The notes under the pieces: generated by a model
The model's database searches: none
Told to the model about the DNA's origin: nothing
The model's input: only the letters and a program-made list of their open reading frames with translations
From: Balneolia bacterium
GTDB lineage: Bacteria; Bacteroidota; Rhodothermia; Balneolales; Cyclonatronaceae
Assembly (NCBI GenBank): GCA_022565795.1
Contig: JAIUMA010000025.1
Span: 1-42,882, forward strand
Length of the DNA stretch: 42,882 nt
Reading direction: 5' to 3'
Part shown: piece by piece, positions 22,735-32,442 of the stretch
How the letters are laid out: the number at the start of each line of letters is the position of its first letter
Numbering within the stretch: position 1 is the first letter of the stretch
Program-made: the position numbers and the translations under genes

Positions 22735-22944
22735 TTAAGTTAGGAATGAAGGGTACGCTGTTCGGAAAACAGTACAATATAAAAGAACTTTGGGAGAAGA
22801 TGCAGTGCTATCATTGCAATGACAACGCTGTATGTAACGTATTTCTCAGCCCGTTTCACATACACATTACACGCAGAATTGAACGCTTAACCACAGCGTT
22901 ATTAAGGCGGCGTCTTTGGGGAATTTAAGACAGGACTTACCGCA
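22735..22944. other. Intergenic region upstream of the TPR gene
   Basis: This 210-bp gap holds a perfect 12-bp palindrome, TCATTGCAATGA (22811-22822), and a hairpin AACGCT-TAACCAC-AGCGTT (22882-22900) close to the CBS-gene stop. The hairpin has no T run on either strand, so it is not a clear terminator. A promoter for the TPR gene is likely here. Confidence 0.4.
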
Positions 22945-23613
22945 CTAAATATTCAGGAAGCGCATGAACTCATCAGCGCGCTCGTGCAGCTCTTCGTCGT
23001 TTTCTCCGGTCTCGGTTTTAGAAGTAATCACATAGCCATATCGGTTGAGTGCACGAAGCAGATTACCCGTATCAGTTGTGTTTATCTTCATCGAAATCCT
23101 GAAACGCTGTTCGGCTTGTTTTGGAGCTTCCACACCGAGGCTCAGAATTTTCACGCTTTCCAGCTCTGTAATGCGTACCAGATCAATCAAGCTGTAGTCG
23201 TTGGGGCTGACTTCAATCATAATTACGGCGCCTTCTTTGTCTGAGTTAAACAGCGTGGAAAGCGCGCGCTCTGCATCTTCTCGAAACACAAGGCCTGTGT
23301 ACATATCGGCATCATCCAGTACTACCGCAAAGTCTTTATTGCGGGTGCTCATTTCATGTAGGGCGTCCGAGATATGCAGGCGTGACTTGAGGGCAAAAGG
23401 CTTGCGTCTCACCTTAGACAGAAGCGTTTGAGAGCGGTCTTTTTCAGCCTCGAGATCCGATTTGTGGGCTGTACCAAGAAGATGGCCGGTTGTGAAATCG
23501 ATGAGCGCTACCGTATCTACGTTTTGCTCCTGCATGGCATCCAGACCATCCTCGATGGTATTGGTTGCACGCAATGGCGCATAGGCTGGATTTATGATTT
23601 CATGCAGAAACAT
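22945..23613 (-). CDS. CBS-domain protein with C-terminal ACT-like region
   Basis: This 222-residue cytoplasmic protein has a pair of CBS repeats in its first 130 residues (NTIEDGLDAMQEQNVDTVALID, split into a repeat-like segment, and HISDALHEMSTRNKDFAVVLD). A ferredoxin-like ACT-type region follows (about 140-215). CBS pairs bind adenine nucleotides, and ACT domains bind small molecules, so it is likely a ligand-sensing regulator. It has no enzyme or channel domain. It lies 63 bp downstream of hflX and may be co-transcribed with it. The function remains open. Confidence 0.82.
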   Translation of the reverse strand: MFLHEIINPAYAPLRATNTIEDGLDAMQEQNVDTVALIDFTTGHLLGTAHKSDLEAEKDRSQTLLSKVRRKPFALKSRLHISDALHEMSTRNKDFAVVLDDADMYTGLVFREDAERALSTLFNSDKEGAVIMIEVSPNDYSLIDLVRITELESVKILSLGVEAPKQAEQRFRISMKINTTDTGNLLRALNRYGYVITSKTETGENDEELHERADEFMRFLNI

Positions 23614-23676
23614 AACTTTTCAGATTAGGCTAAGGTTGAGTTACGTTGATAACGCCGTCGGGCATCAAAACATTTC

Positions 23677-24975
23677 TCAGGCGAGTTCATCGACCAAATC
23701 CTCGGGTTCAAGCATGTCCTCAAGTCGGGCCAGCTTGTCTTTTCGGATGAGGAAACTGATATCAATGTACTCATCAAAATACTTTTTATGAAATACTTCT
23801 GCAGTCTCGAAAATATAGGTGATGGCCTTGAAGTTCTGCAGACTGATTTTCATGTCCGTTTTCACATAATCGGCCATGGCATAGGTCTCAATCTTGTTTT
23901 CAAGCTTCTGCAGGCCAATACCTCTCCACGCTGATATGAAAACAGCGTCCTCAAATTCGCGTTTTAGTCCGGCGAGGACCTCCGGATCAGAAACGGCGTC
24001 GATTTTATTAAATGCCAGAATAGTGGGTTTGTCGTCGCTTTGGATACCCTTGAGGGTGTCATCAACAACTTTTTTATACTCGAGCACCGATTCCGAAGAA
24101 GCATCCATCACGTGGATGAGCATATCGGATTCGCGTATTTCATCCAGCGTGGATTTAAAGCTATCTACAAGGTGGTGAGGCAGCTTTCTGATGAATCCAA
24201 CCGTATCCGAAAGAAGTACCGTTGTACTGTTGGTGTCAAAACGGCGAACCGTTGAGTCCAGGGTAGCAAAAAGCTTGTTTTCTGCAAGCACATCGGTTTC
24301 GGTTAGTGCATTCAAAAGCGAGGACTTTCCAACGTTTGTGTAGCCCACAAGAGCAATACGAAGCGTGCCTTCACGTCCTTTTCGCTGGGTTTTACGCTGC
24401 TTGTCGAGCTTCTCTAGTTTAGTTTTCAGAACGGAAATCCGCTTACCGATAAGGCGGCGATCCGTCTCAATCTGCGTTTCACCGGGCCCCTTTGTACCGA
24501 TACCACCTTTCTGGCGCGAAAGGTGAGTCCAGTAGCGGGTCAGACGGGGAAGCAAATACTGAAGCTGAGCCAGCTCAACCTGTGTTTTAGCAGCTGCTGT
24601 TTTTGCTCTCGACGCAAAAATGTCGAGAATCAAGCCGCTTCGGTCGAGAATCTTGATTTTCGTTTCACGCTCAATATTACGGGCCTGAGTGGGCGACAGA
24701 TCATCATCGAAGATAATCATATCGGCCTCCATCTGTTTTGCTGAAGCGGCGATTTCGGAGAGTTTACCCTTTCCGATATACGTTGTGGGATCAGGCTTGT
24801 CGCGATTCTGGAGGACCTTGTCGATTACATTTCCTCCAGCGGTATTCACGAGCATTTCGAGCTCGTCTATATATTCAGTCGCTTTTGAAAGCGGGGTATC
24901 TACGCCGTAAAGGCCAACAAGCACCGTTTTTTCCGGCTCCGATGATTTTTTCTGCTGTGTTTCTGTAAAGCTCAA
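23677..24975 (-). CDS. hflX: GTPase HflX
   Basis: The 432-residue protein is a ribosome-associated GTPase that can rescue or split stalled ribosomes under stress. The N-terminal HflX domain (about 17-200) has KGKLSEIA and the characteristic DDDLSPTQARN and DRSGLILDIF segments. The GTPase domain shows G1 GYTNVGKSS (211-219), G3 DTVGF (257-261) and G4 NKID (322-325). The start is TTG (MSFTETQQ), and no Shine-Dalgarno is apparent. It sits in a - strand series after the small membrane protein at 25037 (61-bp gap), with the CBS protein downstream. Confidence 0.95.
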   Translation of the reverse strand: MSFTETQQKKSSEPEKTVLVGLYGVDTPLSKATEYIDELEMLVNTAGGNVIDKVLQNRDKPDPTTYIGKGKLSEIAASAKQMEADMIIFDDDLSPTQARNIERETKIKILDRSGLILDIFASRAKTAAAKTQVELAQLQYLLPRLTRYWTHLSRQKGGIGTKGPGETQIETDRRLIGKRISVLKTKLEKLDKQRKTQRKGREGTLRIALVGYTNVGKSSLLNALTETDVLAENKLFATLDSTVRRFDTNSTTVLLSDTVGFIRKLPHHLVDSFKSTLDEIRESDMLIHVMDASSESVLEYKKVVDDTLKGIQSDDKPTILAFNKIDAVSDPEVLAGLKREFEDAVFISAWRGIGLQKLENKIETYAMADYVKTDMKISLQNFKAITYIFETAEVFHKKYFDEYIDISFLIRKDKLARLEDMLEPEDLVDELA

Positions 24976-25036
24976 ATAAATAGAAAGGTATGATGTGGGT
25001 GCAGTCGATTTCGAGCACCGCCCGTGCAGGGTTGGC

Positions 25037-25654
25037 TCATTCTGCGTTGTCTATATCGATATTGATGGCACCAAAGGAGTGCACATCCGAAAATGTATGC
25101 TGAAATCTCCGGCCAAGCTTGTGGTTCAAGACTTTTCTGAAACCTTCAACTTTCTGCGCCGGCACTTCGATTTCCAGCCTGTGATAATTTAAGGTACCGT
25201 TTTCTCCGGTTTTTTTCTTGTAAATGAAAGCGTAGCTGTTTCCCTGATTACCGGGCTGTTCTACAAAATCGTCGATGTTTCTCCACGCCACGGTCTGCGA
25301 AGGATCATTGATATTTTTCATGATGCCGTGGTCGGTGATGTACCGCTTGGACATAAAGTAGCTCGATATGACCCAGTTGAGGGATAAAAACATATAAGCA
25401 CCTGTAACCGGGTAATAGTTGCTCATTCCAAAGTACCAGGCCATGCCGCCAAGAATTACGGATAACCCTAAAAACATGGTGGCAAACAGCGGGAATCCGC
25501 CAAATCTGCCTGTACGCCATGCCAAAAGCACGTTACGCAAACGAAAGGCATTCGATATGGTAACGGCAGCCAACACAAACGAAGCGACGCTAAAAAACAC
25601 AAGAACCGCCAGAAGCAGGTAGTACAGTTCGAATGTGTATGATGCCAACGACAT
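25037..25654 (-). CDS. Uncharacterised membrane protein
   Basis: This 205-residue protein is not recognised as a named family. It has three to four hydrophobic segments in the first 105 residues (YYLLLAVLVFFSVASFVLAA near 11-30, then two in 55-105). A soluble C-terminal half of about 100 residues follows, including RNIDDFVEQPGNQG and an acidic-ended LHRLEIEVPAQ-type segment. The start overlaps the stop of the BatA-like gene as TAATG, which implies translational coupling. It therefore probably functions with that protein or in the same membrane process. No signal peptide cleavage site is apparent. Confidence 0.7.
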   Translation of the reverse strand: MSLASYTFELYYLLLAVLVFFSVASFVLAAVTISNAFRLRNVLLAWRTGRFGGFPLFATMFLGLSVILGGMAWYFGMSNYYPVTGAYMFLSLNWVISSYFMSKRYITDHGIMKNINDPSQTVAWRNIDDFVEQPGNQGNSYAFIYKKKTGENGTLNYHRLEIEVPAQKVEGFRKVLNHKLGRRFQHTFSDVHSFGAINIDIDNAE

Positions 25655-27777
25655 TAGCTTAGGTCTCCGTCAAGCTTTCTGGTTACGATACTTTCTGATA
25701 GTAACAAAATAATTCCAATTATAACAAACCAATTCCATATTTCACGCCCCGCTCCGGCAGCGCCGAGCTGTACCGCAATATTGGCCTGTTGTTCCTGTTC
25801 CAGCTTTACAAAACTGCTTACGGTAAAATGCGAATCAAACAGAGCGCGCAGTTCCTCTTCTGCTAACGTACGAAGGTTCGACTCTGTTATGTGCTGATTT
25901 ACAGCAATATAAAGCGTATCGGTTTCTGACTCAATCTGCGCGATGCCAGGCTCCCATTCTTCGGTTGTGCTAAGAATACGCTGCCCGCGGCTTACCGGGG
26001 AAACATCCGGCACCGTTTCAATTTCATTCAAACGAATCAGCGGCTGATTAAACCTGCCGGTTGAATACCATTCGAAGTTCGAGCCGAGAACAAATTCATT
26101 CAGCCCGCCAGACTCCCCCGCTGCAGCATACAGACCGAGCCGGTAGAATAACGGAGCAAAAAGCGGATTTACGGTGAAGCCTGACCATCCCGGACTAGTA
26201 TGAATGGCCGATACAAAAATTCTTCCTTCGCCAAGATTGTGCTGAACCAGAAGCGGATCATCCAGATTGGTTCGAAGAATCTGTTGCGATGCACTTCCAC
26301 CAGCCGTGGAATAGCGCCAGTAGTGGAAAATCGGAGGCATTTCCAGCCTGACGTCCTCATCCTCATCGGCCTCAAAAATATCATCTAAAACAGGATGCCC
26401 CCGAATGATGCGCCCCACCTGAGCCACGGCTTGAAAACGACCAGGATCGCCTATTAAACCGGTAAAGCGCCCGGCATTGGCACGCTCCAGAAAACGGTTG
26501 AAACGATCCGGAGTGCCGCCTTCACCGGGAAAAATAACCAGTCCGCCGCCCTGCTGCACGAATGAAAGCAGCTCGGTCCATGCGTATTCCGGTATGTCTC
26601 TCACCCCCTCAAGGATGATGGCATCCGGGGCCTGCTCCTCAATCGACGGCGAGAACCCGTCCCAGTTAGTACGGCGCAAATCCACGCTTCCGGTTGATCG
26701 TCGCGCAGCCTCAAATACCGGCTCGATCCACGATGTCCTGCCGTTGTCTGCTGTTTCCGGCGTGATGAGCAGAATATTCCGGGCTTCCGGAAGTTCGAAC
26801 GCAAAATAGCGCTGATTATCGAACGAGATGGCATCACCCTCTAAAACAGCCCTGCCCGTAAGCGCTCCGGCCCGCGGGGGGATGATCTCAAAAGAGTAAA
26901 CCGAAGTCTGCCCCGGCTCAAGATTCACCTGGTACTGTCCTGCAATTTCATCACCGGTTTCTACAGACAGAAAGTAGTTAAATACCTCCCTGTCGCCCAT
27001 GTTTTGGATTTCCACATCAATCGAGACGGGTCGGCCGCCGGCCACAATCTGGTTTGAACTCCGGATATTGGTAATAGCTACATTCGACGCAGGATCCTCT
27101 CCGGTTTGAACGAGAGTAAGCGGCATTAGCTCAAGATTAAATGACGCGTTGGCCGTAAACTCATCCATCCTGCTCTCAAGCTCTTCGCTGCCCCGACCAA
27201 CCACATAGAGACTTCGGTTTTCCCTGTCGGTGGCGCCGGCACGGCTGATGAGCTGGGTTAAGCGGGAGTCTGTGAAGTTACCCGCATTAACGGGCTCCAG
27301 ATCGTTAAGCATCTGCTGCGCCTGGGCTGCACCCATTTCTTCCTGCTGCAACAACGCTCCGTGCGTGTTATAAATAAGAAAGCGGTCGTCGGAAGAGGCC
27401 GCGCTGATGAGCTCATGAACGGCTTCGACAGCGGTATCCATCAGCGGTCCGCGCTCGTCTATTTGTGACATAGCAGGGCCGTTTTCGAGAAGTATCATGT
27501 ACAAGACCGAGCCGGAGCCAAAATTCAGCCCCGAACCTGGTGAGAGCATCGGCCGGGCGAGTGCCAGAGCAAGTAATATGATGGCCAGCACACGAATAGC
27601 CAAAAGGATGCGTTTCTTAAGCTTGAGTCTTTTCATGGAGCTCTTTTGGAGCTGTTTGAAAAAAACAAGCGTGGAAAAGGCCTGTTTCTTCGGCTTTCTG
27701 AAATTGATCAGATGAAGGATTATTGGGATTACGATTGCCAGTATCCCAAGCAGAAAAAACGGGGTGAGAAAACTCAT
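25654..27777 (-). CDS. BatA-like vWA-domain membrane protein (MIDAS lost)
   Basis: This 707-residue protein has the BatA N-terminal domain: two membrane helices (TPFFLLGILAIVIPIILHLI, about 5-24, and 57-77) around a KKQAFSTLVFF segment. A von Willebrand A-like region follows from about residue 90. Its metal-binding site is degenerate: the expected DxSxS is E-N-G-P-A at 98-102. A glutamine-amidotransferase-like region (PDAIILEGVRDIP, FVQQGGGLVIFPGEGG) follows. One membrane helix near the C-terminus (WNWFVIIGIILLLSESI) closes it. Such proteins sit in Bacteroidota aerotolerance-type (Bat) or similar loci, but the role here is unknown. No MoxR ATPase is in the window. The next gene begins within its stop codon. 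Confidence 0.85.
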   Translation of the reverse strand: MSFLTPFFLLGILAIVIPIILHLINFRKPKKQAFSTLVFFKQLQKSSMKRLKLKKRILLAIRVLAIILLALALARPMLSPGSGLNFGSGSVLYMILLENGPAMSQIDERGPLMDTAVEAVHELISAASSDDRFLIYNTHGALLQQEEMGAAQAQQMLNDLEPVNAGNFTDSRLTQLISRAGATDRENRSLYVVGRGSEELESRMDEFTANASFNLELMPLTLVQTGEDPASNVAITNIRSSNQIVAGGRPVSIDVEIQNMGDREVFNYFLSVETGDEIAGQYQVNLEPGQTSVYSFEIIPPRAGALTGRAVLEGDAISFDNQRYFAFELPEARNILLITPETADNGRTSWIEPVFEAARRSTGSVDLRRTNWDGFSPSIEEQAPDAIILEGVRDIPEYAWTELLSFVQQGGGLVIFPGEGGTPDRFNRFLERANAGRFTGLIGDPGRFQAVAQVGRIIRGHPVLDDIFEADEDEDVRLEMPPIFHYWRYSTAGGSASQQILRTNLDDPLLVQHNLGEGRIFVSAIHTSPGWSGFTVNPLFAPLFYRLGLYAAAGESGGLNEFVLGSNFEWYSTGRFNQPLIRLNEIETVPDVSPVSRGQRILSTTEEWEPGIAQIESETDTLYIAVNQHITESNLRTLAEEELRALFDSHFTVSSFVKLEQEQQANIAVQLGAAGAGREIWNWFVIIGIILLLSESIVTRKLDGDLS

Positions 27778-27901
27778 TCAGAAAATGTTAATTTAGAAAC
27801 TTGTGCGCGAGCGTGTAATGACGCTAAGATATTTACCATTTGATGATTATAAAAGCCATAGGCTGGCGCCATCACAAAATACAATGTATATAAACCAAAA
27901 G

Positions 27902-30586
27902 ATGACATCAGAAACCAGGATTAACCTACTACCGGCCGTTTTCATTCTGCTACCTATCCTCTTATTTGCTTGTAACAGAACGCCCTCAAATCCCTGGACT
28001 GAAGCTATTCCGTCATCGGCAACCGTACTTTACACGTTTGAAGAAGGCACTACGCTTTCCACGGCGCTAAACTCGGGCTCACTGAATTTTCTCAACGAAA
28101 TTAGTGAAGCCGACTTGCAGCTGGTAACCGAAGTTGAAAACGCAACTACCGCCGAGCTATTGCTGACCGCCCTGTTTATTGAGCCCACGGGAGCTAACCA
28201 GTGGTCGCCGGTATGGATTGGCAGCTACCGCCAGTACAGCGCTTCGGATATTGCCGAGCGGTTCAAAAGAGCTTTTACCCAGAACTCCTACCAGTTTCAC
28301 GGTCAAACCATCCACCGATTGTTTTTGCAGGACGGAAGCACCTATTTTGCAGCCCAGGTAAACAACTATATTCTGGTTTCCCCGAATAGCGGAGCGCTTG
28401 AGTCGGGCTTAAAGAGCTATCTGGGCAGATCCGACTCCATGCAGCTTCCTTCTGTTTCAGAAATTTCAGGCAACCGCGTTTTTGTGAACTACTCCGGATT
28501 CGGAGACTTTGCCAAGCAGCTCGGAGCACCACGCTTCCGCCCGCTCATTGAAGACGCATTCAAAGGACTGCAGGCTGCTGAGGTTTCAACAAATTCCGAG
28601 TCTGCAGGCAACGGCCGTCTGACCCGCTTCAATAGCACTATTTCTAACGGCTCTGATGTATCAGTACTTGTTCGCGAGCTCAACGGCTCTCCCGCCACGC
28701 TGCGCATGGATCGCTATATTCCATCAGACGCAGCCGTTTTCGGCATGTTTTCAACCGAACGCCTGCGTAGCGCAGCCGATGGTTTTGAGCCACTTACCGG
28801 CTTGGATTCGTTGCTGGTGGATAACGAGAACCGGATTTCCAGGATTTCATCGGCTCTGGGTAATCAAGCGGGATTTGCCGGGTTCTACACGCTTGGATTC
28901 TCCCCGCTGGAGGAGACCGTTTTTGTACGTCAGGTATCTGACCGAAGCGCGATTCGCGAAGAGCTCGACCGCCTTGTTAGCGATGGCGAAGGCCAGCAAA
29001 CCCGTAGCTTTTACAGCTTCAGGAGTCATTTACTGGCACAGATTTTAGGCAGCAGAATATCCCCATATCAGGACTTCATTGTAGGGCTTTCCGGAGATTT
29101 CCTGGTGATTGCACCCAGAAGTGGTCTTGTCCAGCGCGTTATCAATGATGTAGAGCGTCGGCGTGTTCTGTTTTTCGATGATGAGTACGTCTCCTTCCGC
29201 TCGGCTCATCCCGAGCAGCTGAGCTCGTTCTTTTATGTAGATAATCAGTCATTCAGATCATTCATTGAGCCCTACACCGACCCGGCTTCAAATGCAATGA
29301 CTTATACGCAGTTTTTCGATGTCCTGACCTTCTCTTCGCGTTCATCATCCGGCGAAACCGGAATTCAGATGGACCTGCATCAGCTTGAGCGAACATCACG
29401 GCCCTTTGTTGACCGCTGGTACTTTCCGGTATCCGGAGCCGAACTCACTGGCCCTGCTGTCGTTGGCAATCTTTTTCAGGAATCCCGAAATGATGTCGTG
29501 TTTGCCACGGATAACAACCGCGTAATTGCCGTCGCTTCTGACGGAACCGAGATTTTTACGGCTTCAACCGGCGAGGATACTCCAATCGGATCTCCGGTTA
29601 TTTACGACTGGTACGCCAACAATCAGCAAGCGGTGCTCGTAGCAGCAGGAAACAAAATTTACGGCTGGAACAACCGTGGTCAGCTTCTGCCCAATTTCCC
29701 GTTTGAGCTCTCGGAGCAAATCACATCACCCTTGCTCGTAGCTGATATCAGCCGGAGCGGACTTCCCGAGGCCATTGTCGCTACGGCCGACCGAAACCTG
29801 CACGTACTCAGTGGGCGCGGAACAAGCCTCAACGGCTGGCCGCAAACAGCAAACAGCGTGATACGCCATAAGCCGGTAATTGAGACCTTCGACGGCAATC
29901 GCAGCCTCTGGGCATTTGCTGAAAACGCCGTGCTGGGCTGGAATCCGGATGGCACCAACAGAAGCGGTTTCCCTGTTTTCACCGATGCTCCGCTAATGGG
30001 TGAGCCGGTAATAAACAACAACCGCATTTTTGCCGGCGGCGCAGACGGTAATCTCTACGCCATTTCCCGCGAAGGTGTATTCGATGCTGAACTGAACATT
30101 CTTTCATCAGACAGTTTCAACGGAAACGGCAGCATGGTTGTGCAGGCGGTGAATGCTTCAGACAGTCCGCTTTACGCCAGCCAAACCCTTAACATGCGCG
30201 TTCGCATAAGCGAAGAGAATGATAGTGGTGAGACTTCAACCCGCCTCGAGCAGATGAACGTAATTGCAGCATACAGCCAGAACGGCTCTGTATTTCTTTA
30301 CAGCCTGGACGGCAGGCTTCGCTTTACGCGTTCTATGGGACAGCCTGCCAGCGAGCATGCGTCGCTTATTATAACCGATTTAAACCGCGATAATCGTCAG
30401 GAGCTGATTGCGGTTACTCAGGTTGGCCGGATGTATGCATGGACCGTTGAAACGGCTTCATCCTACGATGGTCTCCCGACTACCGCTATCCGCTATCCGG
30501 TGGCCACCCGTCTGGGCTCCGATGGGCTGATTAACATAATTGGCGGCACCCGCGACGGAATCCGAACCTGGGCTGTAAGCAATTAG
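27902..30586 (+). CDS. Lipoprotein with C-terminal FG-GAP/PQQ-like propeller
   Basis: The protein has 894 residues from the ATG at 27902, which directly gives a lipoprotein signal peptide (LLPAVFILLPILLFAC). Upstream in-frame starts at 27803 and 27884 would add 33 or 6 residues. The N-terminal half (about 30-490) is of unknown fold with repeated SSATVLYTFEE-like segments and is not assigned to a family. The C-terminal part (about 500-890) is a propeller of calcium-type FG-GAP/PQQ-like repeats, for example LLVADISRSGLPEAIVATAD and IITDLNRDNRQELIAVT. The likely location is the outer membrane. It is divergent from the BatA-like gene and ends exactly at a bidirectional terminator. Confidence 0.75.
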   Translation: MTSETRINLLPAVFILLPILLFACNRTPSNPWTEAIPSSATVLYTFEEGTTLSTALNSGSLNFLNEISEADLQLVTEVENATTAELLLTALFIEPTGANQWSPVWIGSYRQYSASDIAERFKRAFTQNSYQFHGQTIHRLFLQDGSTYFAAQVNNYILVSPNSGALESGLKSYLGRSDSMQLPSVSEISGNRVFVNYSGFGDFAKQLGAPRFRPLIEDAFKGLQAAEVSTNSESAGNGRLTRFNSTISNGSDVSVLVRELNGSPATLRMDRYIPSDAAVFGMFSTERLRSAADGFEPLTGLDSLLVDNENRISRISSALGNQAGFAGFYTLGFSPLEETVFVRQVSDRSAIREELDRLVSDGEGQQTRSFYSFRSHLLAQILGSRISPYQDFIVGLSGDFLVIAPRSGLVQRVINDVERRRVLFFDDEYVSFRSAHPEQLSSFFYVDNQSFRSFIEPYTDPASNAMTYTQFFDVLTFSSRSSSGETGIQMDLHQLERTSRPFVDRWYFPVSGAELTGPAVVGNLFQESRNDVVFATDNNRVIAVASDGTEIFTASTGEDTPIGSPVIYDWYANNQQAVLVAAGNKIYGWNNRGQLLPNFPFELSEQITSPLLVADISRSGLPEAIVATADRNLHVLSGRGTSLNGWPQTANSVIRHKPVIETFDGNRSLWAFAENAVLGWNPDGTNRSGFPVFTDAPLMGEPVINNNRIFAGGADGNLYAISREGVFDAELNILSSDSFNGNGSMVVQAVNASDSPLYASQTLNMRVRISEENDSGETSTRLEQMNVIAAYSQNGSVFLYSLDGRLRFTRSMGQPASEHASLIITDLNRDNRQELIAVTQVGRMYAWTVETASSYDGLPTTAIRYPVATRLGSDGLINIIGGTRDGIRTWAVSN

Positions 30587-30629
30587 ATCCTATAAAAAAG
30601 GGAGCCAGGAGCTCCCTTTTTTATAGGAT
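30587..30629. terminator. Bidirectional terminator with a 19-bp perfect stem
   Basis: A 19-base arm (30587-30605) pairs exactly with 30611-30629 around the five-base loop CAGGA. Each arm carries an A6/T6 run inside the stem, so each strand ends in T after a GC-rich GGGAGC/GCTCCC core. It begins at the base after the + strand stop codon and ends at the first base of the - strand stop codon, filling the whole gap. Confidence 0.95.
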
Positions 30630-31531
30630 TATTTACCAAGTATATTTTTGAGTGCTGTAGCAGCCTCGGTGTAACCAAATGTGTAACCGAGCGCTTTCAG
30701 CTTCTCCGGTACGGCTCTCTGGCTTGCAGTCAGAGCCGCTGCGGCTTCACCTACCAGCATCTTGAGCGCAAACTCCGGCACCGGAAAGATTGATGGCCTC
30801 CCCATCACTTTCCCGAGCTCAGCGGCAAACTGCTTCATCGTAACAGGGTTCGGAGCAGTTACATTAAACGGGCCTTCCAGCTTCTCTTCGGTAATGGCAA
30901 ACCAAAATGCATTGCAGACATCATCCATGTGAACCCATGGAAAAAACTGCTTTCCATTCCCCAGCGGACCACCAACAAACATAGAGAACGGCGTAATCAT
31001 CTTCTCGAGCGCACCTCCGTCTTTTTCAAGAACAATCCCAATCCGTGGAATGACCAGCCTTACGCCGGTTTTGCGCACTTCTTCGGCTTCCTCTTCCCAC
31101 TGCAGACACACTTTTGCAAGAAAGTCGGCTCCGGCCCCTGCATCCTCATTCAAAAATTCATCACCCCTGCTTCCGTAGTAGCCAACGGCTGAGGCCGAGA
31201 TAAGCACATCGGGCTTCTTTTCAGCTGCTACAATGGCGTTAACTACGGCACGTGTTGTCTTCACCCTGCTTTTGAGAATGCGGGATTTTACCTCCGGTGT
31301 CCAACGCTGATCGAAAAGGTTTTCACCTGCAAGGTTAATAACCACGTTAGAGCTTGCTACTACCGCATCAAGGGCTTCGTATGGTGAAAATGATATTTTT
31401 TCCGGATGATGCTCGTCCGACTTACCTTCCGGACTACGGGTAAAAACTACAACATCATAGCCCTTTTCTGTGAGGAACCGCGACAATGCTGTTCCAACAA
31501 ATCCGGTTCCCCCTGTTATACATGCTCTCAT
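30629..31531 (-). CDS. TIGR01777-family NAD(P)-binding epimerase-like protein
   Basis: This 300-residue protein is an extended short-chain dehydrogenase of the TIGR01777/YfcH group. The Rossmann start is ITGGTGFVGTALSRFL (residues 5-20). The NLAGENLFDQRW segment (around residue 70), SASAVGYYGSRGDE near 112, and a C-terminal DUF1731-like segment (VPEKLKALGYTFGYT) are characteristic. Substrate and reaction are not established for the family. It is the last gene of the - strand run that starts at 39186, 43 bp after cdsA, and ends at a shared terminator. Confidence 0.92.
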   Translation of the reverse strand: MRACITGGTGFVGTALSRFLTEKGYDVVVFTRSPEGKSDEHHPEKISFSPYEALDAVVASSNVVINLAGENLFDQRWTPEVKSRILKSRVKTTRAVVNAIVAAEKKPDVLISASAVGYYGSRGDEFLNEDAGAGADFLAKVCLQWEEEAEEVRKTGVRLVIPRIGIVLEKDGGALEKMITPFSMFVGGPLGNGKQFFPWVHMDDVCNAFWFAITEEKLEGPFNVTAPNPVTMKQFAAELGKVMGRPSIFPVPEFALKMLVGEAAAALTASQRAVPEKLKALGYTFGYTEAATALKNILGK

Positions 31532-31574
31532 CGTTTTAAGGTATTGAGTGAGTAAGCGATCAGATCAACTGAGT

Positions 31575-32393
31575 TCAAATCTGGCCTGAAATGCGGAGCA
31601 CATCCACATATAAAAATACGGCCGGCGCTGCCAGTAACAACGCATCAAAGCGGTCAAAGAATCCGCCGTGTCCGGGCAGAATGTTGGATGAGTCTTTGGT
31701 ATCGTACATGCGCTTCAGCTTGCTGGCCGCAAGATCACCAATCGGACCAAATATTGAAACCAGCACAACCGCGGGCAGCATCAGCGCCAGTGATACCGGA
31801 AAAACGGGTGCGGCCAGCCATACGATAAGGAGGCCAACAAATGCGCCCAGCACACCGCCGCCGAATCCTTCCCATGTTTTTTTCGGGCTGATTTTCGGAG
31901 CTAAAAGATTTTTTCCAAAGTTTTTCCCGATGAAGTAAGCAAAGACATCATTTCCCCAAACCATCATTACTACCGCTACGGTAAGCACAAAACCGGCAAG
32001 TCCATCATCAAAAAAACCATCCCTAAGCAGTATGATGGTAAGAATTCCTATGGGTGCATAGAGCCCGCAGAAAATGGTTGTAACCAGCGAATTATAGGAG
32101 CGGTCGGCTCCACGTACAATTTCGGTAAGGATGAGCATCAGGAACAGGCCCAGACCAATCAGATAGTTGTAGGGGATGTGCGGGAGCAGCATCACCCAGA
32201 CGCCGATTCCATACATAAAAAGACGGCTCGGCCGGGATTCACCCTGATCGAACATGCCGGCCATTTCCCACTGAATAATAAGGGCAACGGCGGTCATCAT
32301 AATTTTAAATGACCATCCGCCCAGCCAGACAACCCCCAGAAAAAGCGGTGCAGCAACCAGCGCAAGAAGTACGCGCTTCTTTAATTCAGACAC
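31575..32393 (-). CDS. cdsA: Phosphatidate cytidylyltransferase (CDP-DAG synthase)
   Basis: The 272-residue integral membrane protein makes CDP-diacylglycerol from phosphatidate and CTP, the branch point of phospholipid synthesis. The C-terminal signature is clear: GPIGDLAASKLKRMYDTKDS and then ILPGHGGFFDRFDALL. About seven hydrophobic segments precede and follow it. The start is GTG (MSELKKRVLL). It follows the DUF2007 gene by 49 bp and is followed by the TIGR01777 gene, consistent with a lipid and envelope operon. Confidence 0.95.
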   Translation of the reverse strand: MSELKKRVLLALVAAPLFLGVVWLGGWSFKIMMTAVALIIQWEMAGMFDQGESRPSRLFMYGIGVWVMLLPHIPYNYLIGLGLFLMLILTEIVRGADRSYNSLVTTIFCGLYAPIGILTIILLRDGFFDDGLAGFVLTVAVVMMVWGNDVFAYFIGKNFGKNLLAPKISPKKTWEGFGGGVLGAFVGLLIVWLAAPVFPVSLALMLPAVVLVSIFGPIGDLAASKLKRMYDTKDSSNILPGHGGFFDRFDALLLAAPAVFLYVDVLRISGQI

Positions 32394-32442
32394 GGTTTAA
32401 ATTTAAGATAGATGTTTACAGAACACAGCAACGGCAGCTCAA

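Noticed and set aside
22882-22900. AACGCT/AGCGTT hairpin as a terminator
   Set aside because: Neither side has a T run, and the stem is only six base pairs.
22735-22944. tRNA or small RNA in the 210-bp gap
   Set aside because: The palindrome and hairpin do not form a cloverleaf, and no CCA or conserved tRNA arms are seen.
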